Shown piece after piece: positions 1-7,428 of a DNA stretch of 7,676 nt. The DNA lies in NCBI GenBank assembly GCA_030151105.1, contig JASLEN010000472.1, positions 1 through 7,676 on the forward strand, read 5' to 3'. Every line of letters begins with the position of its first letter. Position 1 is the first letter of the stretch. The position numbers and the translations under genes are program-made. The stretch is from Dysgonomonas sp. GTDB lineage: Bacteria; Bacteroidota; Bacteroidia; Bacteroidales; Dysgonomonadaceae. The notes under the pieces were generated by a model. That model saw only the letters and a program-made list of their open reading frames with translations, made no database searches and had not been told where the DNA came from.

Positions 1-1355
1 CCCGTAGCACTAAGGTTATGGCTGTGTTTGATAGCCGTTTGGTTGTAATGCAAAGCAAAATAATCTGTATTACCTAATCCTTTAGGACTATTCTCAAATT
101 CATCATATCTATTGGAGGATATCTCAGCCCACGGATTCATACCTGTAGGATTTTGAATATATTGTTTGAGTAGTGCTAGCTTTTCGTCAGAATACTGTTT
201 TGTGCCTATAGCATTGAAGGTTGCATCATTGAAAAAGGTTGCAAAATCGTATGAGTTTACCATGTCGGGTAGTCGCAAAGGCTGTGTCCATCCCACATTT
301 CCGTTATATGAAATACTAGTTTTACCCTCTTTCCCTTTTTTAGTAGTTATGAGGATAACTCCAAAGGCTGCTCTTGCTCCATAAATGGCTGCTGCCGCCG
401 CATCTTTCAGTACGGATATGCTTTCGATATCGTTGGGGTTTACATCTCCAAGTGCCATTTCTATACCATCTACAAGTACGTAGGGACTATCTCCTCCACT
501 AATGTTTCCTTGTCCTCGGATATTCATAGCCATAGACCCACCAGGTTTCCCTGAGCCTGCACCTACTGAAACATTCAAACCAGGCATCACTCCCTGTAAA
601 CTTTGACTCACATTGACTACTGGGCGCTTAGCCAGTTCTTCACCATCAATGGCAGCTACTGAGCCTGTCATATTTACTTTCTTTTGTACACCATAGCCTA
701 CCACTACCACTTCGTCTAACACTTTAGAATCTTCTTTGAGTTGAATATCTAATGTTTGATTTTCTGATAATAAATATTCTTGCGTTTGAAAACCAATGTA
801 AGAAATTCTGATTTTTGTTCCCTCAGGTACTTCCAACGAAAAATGTCCATCTAAGTCGGTAGTTACTCCATTGGCTGGTGTGTTTGACTCTACTACACTG
901 ACTCCGATAATGGGTTCTTTGAATTCGTCAACGATGGTTCCTGTGACTTTCACCTTTTTCTTTTGAACTGTTGCTTGAACGGCTAAAGAGGTTTTGGTGC
1001 TTTCTTGTTTATTAACAGAGCTTATGATTATTTGCTTTCCTGATATTTTCCATGTGTAATTGGTGTTTGAGAAAGCTTCGTTCAATAGCTCTTCAGTGCT
1101 TGCATCCTTGTTTTTTATGCTTACTTGTTTTCCGAGATCAATAAAGTTATCAGCATAAAAGAAAGTGTATTCTGTAGAGCTTTCTATTTGTTTTAGAATA
1201 CTACCAAGTGTTGATTTGTCTTGAAATACCATACTGTTGGTGGCAGATTTCTGACTAGCTTCTAATGTCAGAATAGGGGATACGGTAGTCCCAAGCATCA
1301 CTAAGATGCAGAGCCATTTGTGGCATTTGCTGAGATAAAAGGTTGATTGTTTCAT
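1..1355 (-). CDS. SusC-like TonB-dependent outer-membrane receptor with STN domain, partial (C terminus beyond left edge)
   Basis: This is the first 451 codons of a SusC/RagA-family receptor, which imports glycans or peptides across the outer membrane using TonB energy. Visible in order: an N-terminal hydrophobic export signal (about residues 12-32); an STN (secretin and TonB N-terminus) domain (about 45-115); a carboxypeptidase-regulatory-like beta-sandwich (about 136-206) with the IIGVSVVE and YIGFQTQEY stretches; the SusC hallmark LDEVVVVGYG at 213-222; and a plug domain (about 225-345) with NIRGQGNISGG, YVLVDGI and AAAAIYGARAAFGVILITTKKG. The barrel has just begun (HNLSAT at the edge), so more than half of a normal receptor of about 1000 residues is missing only because the window ends. 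The ATG at 1355 directly precedes the signal sequence. It lies 34 bases after the anti-sigma gene with no promoter or terminator visible, so cotranscription is likely. The STN domain is the part that, in FecA-type systems, contacts the anti-sigma factor. The substrate cannot be read from this half. A SusD partner would be expected to follow. Confidence 0.95.
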   Translation of the reverse strand, partial: MKQSTFYLSKCHKWLCILVMLGTTVSPILTLEASQKSATNSMVFQDKSTLGSILKQIESSTEYTFFYADNFIDLGKQVSIKNKDASTEELLNEAFSNTNYTWKISGKQIIISSVNKQESTKTSLAVQATVQKKKVKVTGTIVDEFKEPIIGVSVVESNTPANGVTTDLDGHFSLEVPEGTKIRISYIGFQTQEYLLSENQTLDIQLKEDSKVLDEVVVVGYGVQKKVNMTGSVAAIDGEELAKRPVVNVSQSLQGVMPGLNVSVGAGSGKPGGSMAMNIRGQGNISGGDSPYVLVDGIEMALGDVNPNDIESISVLKDAAAAAIYGARAAFGVILITTKKGKEGKTSISYNGNVGWTQPLRLPDMVNSYDFATFFNDATFNAIGTKQYSDEKLALLKQYIQNPTGMNPWAEISSNRYDEFENSPKGLGNTDYFALHYNQTAIKHSHNLSAT

Positions 1356-1389
1356 AGATTAAAAAATAAGGTTGTTTGTTATTTAGAAC

Positions 1390-2313
1390 TTAGTATGTTA
1401 TGTAATATCCATCGGGGTGTTCTTCGAAATTGAGTTTAGAACTGTATGTCATTACTTCTAGCAGTTCTTTGAAGGTTTCGTCATGTATGGTAAAGGTAAA
1501 ACGGTACTTAGATGCAATTTTTGGATCACATTTTAATGCTTTTCCGTACCACTTCTCTAGTCTCGGTATTATATTGTCTAATCTTTCATTTACAAAACTA
1601 AGAGTTCCACGATCTCGCCACATGGTATATCTGTCAGCATCTATTGTATCTACTATGGCCTGATTGTTTTCGTTAACGCTAAGGCGCTGATTGGGAATAA
1701 GATTTATGTTAAGGTTGTTACTAGATACTGCTACACTTCCGTTCATGAGTATCACTTCAGCTGTGTTTTCTTCATCGTAGCTAAATACTTCAAATTCTGT
1801 TCCCAATACATTTATTTCCACTTTGTTGGTTTTTACAATAAAGGGTTTGTCTTGCATCTTTTGTACATAGAAGAATGCCTGCCCTGACAACTCCACTTTT
1901 CTATTAGAGCTTCCAAACTCACTCGGATAGCTTATTCTGCTTCCTGCACCCAATACAACTTTACTGCCGTCAGGTAAATGAGTGACATCTGTTGTTTGTC
2001 TTCCAACTCTATAGATATTTGTAATTTGAGGTTCTTTGTGCATCCAGTAGCTGAAGTTTAGCGCCATAATGATAAGTGCTACGGAGGCTGCATAAGCTAT
2101 ATATTTGATGATGTACTTTCGGGAGCTATGATGATCAACATTTTGGCTTATTTTTTTCCATAGCTGTTTTTTTAGAACTCTATCTTCCAGTTCATCTGTG
2201 GGGGTGGTAGCCCAAACCTCTTTCAGATGATTCTGAAATTGTATGGAGTCGATTTTCTCTTCAAGGAGTAAAGAAGACTTATCTTCTAATATTTCTTTTT
2301 TCTTTCTATTCAT
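1390..2313 (-). CDS. FecR-family anti-sigma factor (inner-membrane signal transducer)
   Basis: A 307-residue single-pass membrane protein that would hold the adjacent ECF sigma factor inactive until the SusC-like receptor signals. The first 66 residues are charged and probably cytoplasmic, the sigma-binding part. One hydrophobic segment follows at about 71-90 (AYAASVALIIMALNF). The periplasmic FecR core spans about 100-195 and shows the family pattern: LPDGSKVVLGAGSRISYP (113-130), ELSGQAFFYV (141-150), PFIVKT (157-162) and INVLGTEFEVFSYD (167-180). The C-terminal 70 residues (about 235-305; TLSFVNERLDNIIPRLEKWYG and FTFTIHDETFKELLEVM) match DUF4974, the STN-like end that Bacteroidota FecR proteins carry. 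Length and domain order are normal for the phylum. It lies between the sigma factor (112 bases upstream) and the receptor (34 bases downstream). No Shine-Dalgarno sequence precedes the ATG, as is usual in this group. Family assignment is firm; pairing with the neighbouring sigma factor is inferred from position. Confidence 0.95.
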   Translation of the reverse strand: MNRKKKEILEDKSSLLLEEKIDSIQFQNHLKEVWATTPTDELEDRVLKKQLWKKISQNVDHHSSRKYIIKYIAYAASVALIIMALNFSYWMHKEPQITNIYRVGRQTTDVTHLPDGSKVVLGAGSRISYPSEFGSSNRKVELSGQAFFYVQKMQDKPFIVKTNKVEINVLGTEFEVFSYDEENTAEVILMNGSVAVSSNNLNINLIPNQRLSVNENNQAIVDTIDADRYTMWRDRGTLSFVNERLDNIIPRLEKWYGKALKCDPKIASKYRFTFTIHDETFKELLEVMTYSSKLNFEEHPDGYYITY

Positions 2314-2342
2314 AGTTCGAGTCTTTCAATAGTAAATAGTCC

Positions 2343-2361
2343 GATGATTAATTTAACCATC
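2343..2361. promoter_or_regulatory. 19-bp near-palindrome in the sigma/anti-sigma gap
   Basis: In the 112 bases between the sigma factor and anti-sigma genes, GATG-A-TTAA-T-TTAA-C-CATC forms an inverted repeat with 8 of 9 pairs matched around a central T. A second partner arm for the same bases lies at 2375-2387 (AAATTAACATCAT), so two mutually exclusive hairpins could form in RNA. No U-tract follows either, so it is not an ordinary terminator. It could be a protein-binding site, an RNA processing site or a chance product of AT-rich DNA. Confidence 0.25.
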
Positions 2362-2425
2362 AGTTTTAAATTTGAAATTAACATCATTTAAGAGTTTCGT
2401 TCTTTATGACTTTTGTATTTGGATA

Positions 2426-3010
2426 CTAAAGTGATGCCCAAAGTGCTTGTACTGAAGGCAAGAAAATAAGTGTTTGATGTAGATTTTTGCGAATTGTTTT
2501 GAGTGCTTCTCCAATGTGTCTGGTTACAGTATTCTCACTTATCTGCATGAGAATAGCGATTTCTTTATAAGATAGTTGATCAATTCTACTGAGGTTGAAG
2601 GCTTCCTTTTGACGAGGAGGGAGTTGATCTATTATGGAGGTGATGGCTTCTTCTAGTTCTTTCTTTATCAGCAAATCTTCTGCATTTGTATTACTACTAA
2701 GACCTGCAATGAATGTAAGATCTACAGCTTGCATATTGAGATGTGACTTGAAAGAGCGAAATATAATGTTGCGGGTAATAATAAATATATATCCATCCAA
2801 ATTATTGTCGGCATTTAGTAGATGTCTAGAATCCCAAACACGGACGAACACATCTTGTACGCAGTCGTTAATCTGTTCTGAATTGCTTATATAGAGTTTG
2901 CAAAATCTGAATACCTTTGCTAAGTAAGAATTGTATAGCTGTTCAAAAGCGTCCTTATCTCCTTCTTGCAAAAGCTTGATTAAATGGTGCTCATTTGACT
3001 GGTCTGACAT
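2426..3010 (-). CDS. ECF sigma factor (sigma-70 family, FecI-like)
   Basis: A 194-residue extracytoplasmic-function sigma factor, which would direct RNA polymerase to the receptor operon once released by the adjacent FecR protein. Region 2 spans about residues 20-90, with AFEQLYNSYLAKVFRFC, the DCVQDVFVRVW stretch (49-59) and the GYIFIITRNII core-binding/-10 recognition helix (73-83). Region 4 spans about 118-175, with IIDQLPPRQKEAFNLSRIDQ and the helix-turn-helix LSYKEIAILMQISENTVTRHI (146-166). There is no region 1 or 3, which defines the ECF class. In the Bacteroidota ECF/FecR/SusC arrangement this gene is normally first, as here. The ATG at 3010 gives a normal N terminus and has no Shine-Dalgarno sequence. 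A candidate promoter and an inverted repeat sit just upstream at 3038-3094. About 20 residues beyond region 4 (LIFLPSVQALWASL) have no assigned role. Confidence 0.96.
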   Translation of the reverse strand: MSDQSNEHHLIKLLQEGDKDAFEQLYNSYLAKVFRFCKLYISNSEQINDCVQDVFVRVWDSRHLLNADNNLDGYIFIITRNIIFRSFKSHLNMQAVDLTFIAGLSSNTNAEDLLIKKELEEAITSIIDQLPPRQKEAFNLSRIDQLSYKEIAILMQISENTVTRHIGEALKTIRKNLHQTLIFLPSVQALWASL

Positions 3011-3037
3011 AGTGCGGTCTTAGAATATTAGTTTTGG

Positions 3038-3068
3038 CAATAATACAACATATTTTATTATTACTAAA
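3038..3068 (-). promoter_or_regulatory. Candidate Bacteroidota-type promoter of the sigma factor operon
   Basis: Reading the minus strand, TTTA (3068-3065) is followed after 19 bases by TATTATTG (3045-3038). The known Bacteroidota housekeeping consensus is TTTG at -33 and TAnnTTTG at -7, so each box has one mismatch at suitable spacing. Transcription would begin near 3031, leaving a leader of about 20 bases before the ATG at 3010. The -33 box is inside one arm of the inverted repeat at 3059-3094. The region is AT-rich, so a chance match is possible. The sigma factor may also control its own promoter with other boxes. Confidence 0.35.
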
Positions 3069-3094
3069 TTTTTTTAATAAAAGCTTTAGTAATA
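3059..3094. promoter_or_regulatory. Perfect 10-bp inverted repeat upstream of the sigma factor (operator candidate)
   Basis: TATTACTAAA at 3059-3068 and TTTAGTAATA at 3085-3094 are exact reverse complements separated by 16 bases. The spacer contains a further short TTTT/AAAA pairing. It ends 48 bases upstream of the sigma factor start codon, and its proximal arm overlaps the candidate -33 box. No U-tract follows either arm, which argues against a terminator. A dimeric regulator binding here could block or activate the promoter. The sequence is direct evidence for the repeat; the regulatory role is inferred. Confidence 0.4.
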
Positions 3095-3146
3095 TGTAGG
3101 ACAAAATAGCTACCTGATGATTTACAAAATAGGAAGACTTTTATAT

Positions 3147-3187
3147 AAAAAACTCAGGCTTATATCGGAATGATACAAGCCTGAGTT
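3147..3187 (-). terminator. Intrinsic terminator of the beta-galactosidase gene
   Basis: On the minus strand the transcript passes an 11-bp perfect stem (arms 3187-3177 and 3161-3151, AACTCAGGCTT and its complement) with a 15-base loop. It then runs into six consecutive U (3152-3147, overlapping the end of the stem). The stem begins 31 bases after the beta-galactosidase stop codon, as expected for a Rho-independent terminator. It separates that gene from the sigma factor operon. Read on the plus strand, the right arm is followed by CAATAT, so termination in that direction is not supported. Confidence 0.85.
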
Positions 3188-3218
3188 CAATATAGAAATG
3201 AAATTATATTTCAGATGT

Positions 3219-6200
3219 TCAATCTGCCAAAATGGTTAACTCAGCACCAGAGGCATAGTCTTGTCCATTTTGAGCACTAAGAGCCGTAAAACGAATGTAA
3301 CGAGCTTTGATAGGCTTGTCAAACATTACACGTTTTTCGCTACCTCCTGCTTCAAAACTAGCTTTGAGTATAGGTTCGCCCCAGTTTTCCCCATCAGTGC
3401 TTAGGTGTATTGTATAATCTTTTATAGTACCTGTTCCACCGCCCGAGCGAGGCAAATAAGTGAAGCCTTTGATTGTACGAACTTCTTTGGCATCCAAATC
3501 TACCCAGTGAGGATGTTTGGCTACTGTAACCGAATACATAGTGTGCCAGATTGTACTAGGATCACCATCTGTTAGGTTCTTAGCATCGCCATGTCCTACT
3601 TCTTCGCTACTTGCAAAAATTACTTCTGTTTTGATGCTTTCTACTTTTTCGAAAGTTGAAGTAACCTTTACCTGAGGGTTTTCTGCTGTCCATGCCGTAA
3701 TAGTTCCTCCATCACGGAATTCGATCGCAGAAGTATAGTCCATTACTTTCTTCTGATTGTTCACAGTATATTTTATACCAGCATTGAGCCCAGAGCTTTT
3801 TATCTCCACAGCACCTACTTGGTCACGAACTATAGCTAGAGGCGTAGTACCTGCCGAAATAACATTACCAACTGCTGATAAATCAGCTTGTGCTGGACGT
3901 ATAATGAAGCCCATAGTATGATGTCCTGCTTTCACTCTGTCTTCCATCAATGGAGGTCCTTGTCCACAACTATTACCTCCAAGACCTGTTGTGCCTAGGT
4001 TCAAGTGTAAGTATGTATCTCCAGCTTTTGGTAGTTCATAGATATGTGGAGCTAACATCAAGTCGAGTGCCGAATACTGAAGTGCTGCTACAGACATTTC
4101 ATCACTTGATACAAATACAATTCCTTTGCCTGCATCATTCGTAAGAGCACTCCAACGCACTTCCTCATGGTTCCCCATATCTTGAGGTTTAGGAAAATTG
4201 GTATATTCTTTGGCTGGAGTACTTGTGTATTTACCTACAAATTGACTTGTCTTACGGTCTGCATAGTTTTCTACTGGACCACGTCCATAATAACTAAACT
4301 TAGAGTATTGTTGAGGTACTTTTACAAAATAGCCTAAACGAGGTAAAACCACATTTTCATTGTTTGACGTAAAGCTAGACTGCAACTCTATAGAACCATC
4401 TTGATAGATAGTCCACAACTGATTAGTTGTAAGTTTGAAGTCAGATGGATCAAATGGTTTGTCAGTCAATTCCTCAATAGTATTGTGTCCTGAACTTGTT
4501 CCTCCATGAATTTTAGCGCCATTTGGTGCTTGCGATTCTAGGGTGAAGGCAAGTACAAGAGTACCATCCTTTTTGTTGATTACATTAGAGCTTATTACTT
4601 TATGTTTCAGATTATGCAATCCGTTTTGGAACCATTGAGAATATGCCCAATTGTCATTGTTTACAAATGCACGGAAAGCATCTACTTTAGGACCATTACC
4701 ATCTGCAATTACTAAATTGTTGCCGTACTTTAAACTAAAGATAGTTCCTTCCTTTGTGTCAAATTTGACTTCAAATTTGTCATTATTGATAGTCAATATA
4801 TCTCCAGTTGTAGAAGATTTTAGATCACCAGATCCTTTAGCAACTTCACTAATAAGAGGTTTGGTAGTAGCTGATTGAATAAATAATTGTTCTTCAGCTT
4901 GTACATATCCTTTTTGTGCCCATACCTCATCTGCTTTCAACTTGAATTGAATCGTTAGAAAATATTCAGCGTCATCTTTCAAATTATACTTATAAGGAAT
5001 AGTCAGTTTCGCTTTTTTGCGAGCTTCAATGGTAGGAAGAGTTTGAGTTCCATTCTCTACAGCTGTTCCATTTTCCAACAACGTCCATGCTAGAGTATAA
5101 TCTGAAAGGTCTTTGAAATAGTATTTATTGAATATTTCAATATCGCCCACACTGATGTCAGTTGCTTTTACTCCAATATGTTGGTACACTTTCTTTACTT
5201 CATAGTACTGCGGTTTAGGCTCACGATCTGCAAAGATGATTCCATTCATTACAAACTGCCCATCATTGGGAGTATCTCCAAAGTCACCACCATAACCCAA
5301 ATAGCGAGTTCCAGTTTTCTTGTCATAATTATAGATAGCCTGATCTACCCAATCCCAAATAGCTCCTCCCATAAAGAAGTTGGTAGATTCTATTGCCTCC
5401 CAATAATCAATCAAGTTACCCGCAGCATTACCCATCGAGTGAGCATATTCCGAAACATGGAAAGGGTATTTTATGTTATAGTCTCCTTTAACTGCATTAC
5501 GCATCCACGCTATAGATGGATATTGGTTAGAACCCATATCTACGATATCATTATTACGCTCGTATTGCACTGGGCGTTGATCTACTTTTTTGAGAGCATC
5601 ATAGGCATGAACAAAGTTTTTGCCAGGTCCTGCTTCATTTCCAAGAGACCAAATAATGATAGATGGGTTGTTGATATTAGCATGTACCATTTCCATCACA
5701 CGTGCCACATGAGCATCTTTCCACTCCACAGGGTGCGAAAGTGATGCTTCACCATAGTAGTATTGGTGTGATTCTATATTTGCTTCATCTTCAAGATAAA
5801 GCCCATATTTATTACACAAATAATACCAATATGGATCCATCGTATAGTGAGAATTTCGCACATGGTTGATGTTAGCACGTTTCATCAACATCACCTCGTC
5901 TTCCATCATTTTACGAGTAATAGCATGCCCAACTTCGGGATGACTTTCGTGACGATTAACTCCCTTCATTTTGATGGTTTTTCCATTCACAAAGAAGTAG
6001 CGTCCTTTCAATCCAAATTCATCTTCGGAAGCTGGTGTATCTTTTATTTCTACTTTTACAAAACCTGTAGTTGTAGATACTGTTTCTATAGTCTTATTCT
6101 TCGCATCTTTTAATTCAGCTACCAAGGTATAACGGTGAGGAAACTCTGCCGACCATTTCTTTGGTGCAGGTATTTCCATCGTTACAATTTGATCTACAGC

Positions 6201-7235
6201 AGATGCATTTTTCTCTATCGCATCCACATCTAGTTCTACAGTACTATTAGCCACTAGAGTGTTTTCGTCAGAGTATAATTTGTTTTCGTATAGTGAATAT
6301 ACAAGTTTGTATTTATTCACTTTCTTGTTAGTAAAGTTCTTGATGTTAGCTTTTAAAGCTAGTGATCCATTGATGTATTGGCTATCCAAATCTGGTTTCA
6401 CTACCAAGTCTTGTATCTGTACTTTTGGTTTAGAATGTAACGCTACAGTACGGAAGATTCCAGGAAGGCGGAACATATCTTGTGCTTCAAGAAATGAACC
6501 ATCCGAACTACGATATACCTCAACAGCAATCGTATTTGTTCCTTTTTGCAAATACTGCGAAATATTGAAACTTGCTGTTCCACGAGAATTTTTTGAAAAA
6601 CCTACATAGTGTCCATTGATCCAGAGGTAGAAGAATGAATCTACTCCATCAAAGTCAACATACACTTCTCTTCCATCCCAATTTGTTGGAATATCAAAAT
6701 CTCGGCGATACGAACCTATTTCGTTGCGATGCTTATAAGTTGTCCAATGTTCAGGTGGAGTGCGCATTACTCCTCCACGCCAATCATCAACCTTAACACT
6801 ATGTTGAAAAATGACAGGTTGATTTACATAAATAGGATGTCCATATTTAAGACTCCCATCTTTTTGGATTCCAAATACATTCCAATTAGAAGGGACTGCA
6901 ATATTGTCCCAGTTAGAAACATCGTATTCTTTAGTGTAAAAGTCTTTTGGACGTGAATCGGGGTCAGGCGCCCAATTAAATTTCCAATCGCCATTTAGCG
7001 ACTGCCAATAAGCACTATGCTCTGGCAATACTTTCCGAGCGCTCTCTTTGTCTGCAAATGAGAAAAACCAAGCATGAGGCTGCTCTTTGTTCAATGACAG
7101 GTTTTGGGGAGATTCCCACTCTTTGCCGGTTGGCTCTTTTTCAGTTCCATAGTTGAAACCGCTCAACAGAGGCTGGCTCCCAAAAAGAAACATACTAGAG
7201 CAGAATAATAAAATAAACGAGTAAAATCGATTCAT
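3219..7235 (-). CDS. Exported GH2 beta-galactosidase (LacZ-type) with C-terminal carbohydrate-binding extension
   Basis: A 1338-residue glycoside hydrolase family 2 enzyme that should remove terminal beta-linked galactose by a retaining mechanism. A signal peptide (about 1-20, FYSFILLFCSSMFLFGS) implies export to the periplasm or cell surface; no lipobox is clear. Domains: jelly-roll sugar-binding (about 65-265), Ig-like (about 272-392), TIM barrel (about 395-690), a linking Ig-like domain of DUF4981 type (about 695-785) and the LacZ small-chain beta-sandwich (about 813-1113). Catalytic residues by LacZ motifs: acid/base E534 (WSLGNEAG), nucleophile E596 (HVSEYAHSMGN), metal ligands E488 and H490 (DEANIESH), plus D253, H463, Y558 and W627. 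Unlike the 1023-residue E. coli LacZ there are about 220 extra residues: a chitobiase-C/Fn3-associated-like segment (about 1130-1200) and an F5/8 type C (CBM32-like) module (about 1203-1336). The SW of the E. coli GGDDSW motif is replaced (GGNSCGQG at 1086-1093). No strong Shine-Dalgarno sequence is seen. Activity on another beta-glycoside is possible, but the LacZ architecture favours galactosides. Confidence 0.95.
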   Translation of the reverse strand: MNRFYSFILLFCSSMFLFGSQPLLSGFNYGTEKEPTGKEWESPQNLSLNKEQPHAWFFSFADKESARKVLPEHSAYWQSLNGDWKFNWAPDPDSRPKDFYTKEYDVSNWDNIAVPSNWNVFGIQKDGSLKYGHPIYVNQPVIFQHSVKVDDWRGGVMRTPPEHWTTYKHRNEIGSYRRDFDIPTNWDGREVYVDFDGVDSFFYLWINGHYVGFSKNSRGTASFNISQYLQKGTNTIAVEVYRSSDGSFLEAQDMFRLPGIFRTVALHSKPKVQIQDLVVKPDLDSQYINGSLALKANIKNFTNKKVNKYKLVYSLYENKLYSDENTLVANSTVELDVDAIEKNASAVDQIVTMEIPAPKKWSAEFPHRYTLVAELKDAKNKTIETVSTTTGFVKVEIKDTPASEDEFGLKGRYFFVNGKTIKMKGVNRHESHPEVGHAITRKMMEDEVMLMKRANINHVRNSHYTMDPYWYYLCNKYGLYLEDEANIESHQYYYGEASLSHPVEWKDAHVARVMEMVHANINNPSIIIWSLGNEAGPGKNFVHAYDALKKVDQRPVQYERNNDIVDMGSNQYPSIAWMRNAVKGDYNIKYPFHVSEYAHSMGNAAGNLIDYWEAIESTNFFMGGAIWDWVDQAIYNYDKKTGTRYLGYGGDFGDTPNDGQFVMNGIIFADREPKPQYYEVKKVYQHIGVKATDISVGDIEIFNKYYFKDLSDYTLAWTLLENGTAVENGTQTLPTIEARKKAKLTIPYKYNLKDDAEYFLTIQFKLKADEVWAQKGYVQAEEQLFIQSATTKPLISEVAKGSGDLKSSTTGDILTINNDKFEVKFDTKEGTIFSLKYGNNLVIADGNGPKVDAFRAFVNNDNWAYSQWFQNGLHNLKHKVISSNVINKKDGTLVLAFTLESQAPNGAKIHGGTSSGHNTIEELTDKPFDPSDFKLTTNQLWTIYQDGSIELQSSFTSNNENVVLPRLGYFVKVPQQYSKFSYYGRGPVENYADRKTSQFVGKYTSTPAKEYTNFPKPQDMGNHEEVRWSALTNDAGKGIVFVSSDEMSVAALQYSALDLMLAPHIYELPKAGDTYLHLNLGTTGLGGNSCGQGPPLMEDRVKAGHHTMGFIIRPAQADLSAVGNVISAGTTPLAIVRDQVGAVEIKSSGLNAGIKYTVNNQKKVMDYTSAIEFRDGGTITAWTAENPQVKVTSTFEKVESIKTEVIFASSEEVGHGDAKNLTDGDPSTIWHTMYSVTVAKHPHWVDLDAKEVRTIKGFTYLPRSGGGTGTIKDYTIHLSTDGENWGEPILKASFEAGGSEKRVMFDKPIKARYIRFTALSAQNGQDYASGAELTILAD

Positions 7236-7289
7236 TGGTATTAAATAATTAAGTAAAATTATTGTAGTTCTTACTTCAGCTCCGCCAAG

Positions 7290-7316
7290 TTAGTCCATTT
7301 TGTCTAAATAGACTAA
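7290..7316. promoter_or_regulatory. 27-bp near-palindrome upstream of the beta-galactosidase (operator candidate)
   Basis: The stretch from TTAGTC (7290-7295) to GACTAA (7311-7316) is a dyad centred on T7303, with 11 of 13 base pairs matched. The two mismatched pairs are C7296/A7310 and T7301/T7305. It lies 54 bases upstream of the beta-galactosidase ATG at its nearest edge, where a regulator of this gene would be expected to bind. Neither strand has a U-tract after it, so it is not a terminator. The symmetry is directly seen; the protein that might bind is unknown and no regulator gene lies in the window. Confidence 0.45.
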
Positions 7317-7428
7317 TTTCTGTTCGATGGATTATTTTTGATTCGAATTGCCCTGTTTTAGAGGTTGTAAAAGAAAAGATGTTGTCACTGATTTTGATAA
7401 GTAGTCGCTACTTTATTTCATGGTTTTT

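Noticed and set aside
166..384. 72-codon plus-strand open frame at the left
   Set aside because: Antisense to the SusC plug domain, whose minus-strand reading has clear family motifs over the whole stretch.
2327..2357. Separate promoter for the anti-sigma gene (TACTATTG as -7)
   Set aside because: No -33 TTTG-like box at the expected distance (GTTA at best); cotranscription with the sigma factor is simpler.
5178..5744. 188-codon plus-strand open frame opposite the beta-galactosidase
   Set aside because: It is antisense to the conserved TIM barrel including both catalytic glutamates, and its translation is low-complexity and resembles no family; it is a shadow of the real gene.
6259..6609. 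116-codon plus-strand open frame
   Set aside because: Antisense to the jelly-roll and Ig-like domains of the beta-galactosidase, with no recognisable motif or start signal.
7254..7289. Beta-galactosidase promoter from TAATTTTA (-7) and CTTG (-33)
   Set aside because: The spacer is 24 bases, too long for the Bacteroidota promoter pattern, and both boxes have a mismatch; only noted in the intergenic entry.
7399..7413. Perfect 6-bp hairpin AAGTAG-TCG-CTACTT as a terminator
   Set aside because: The stem is short and the following bases (TATTTCATGG) do not form a proper U-tract; no gene ends nearby on either strand.
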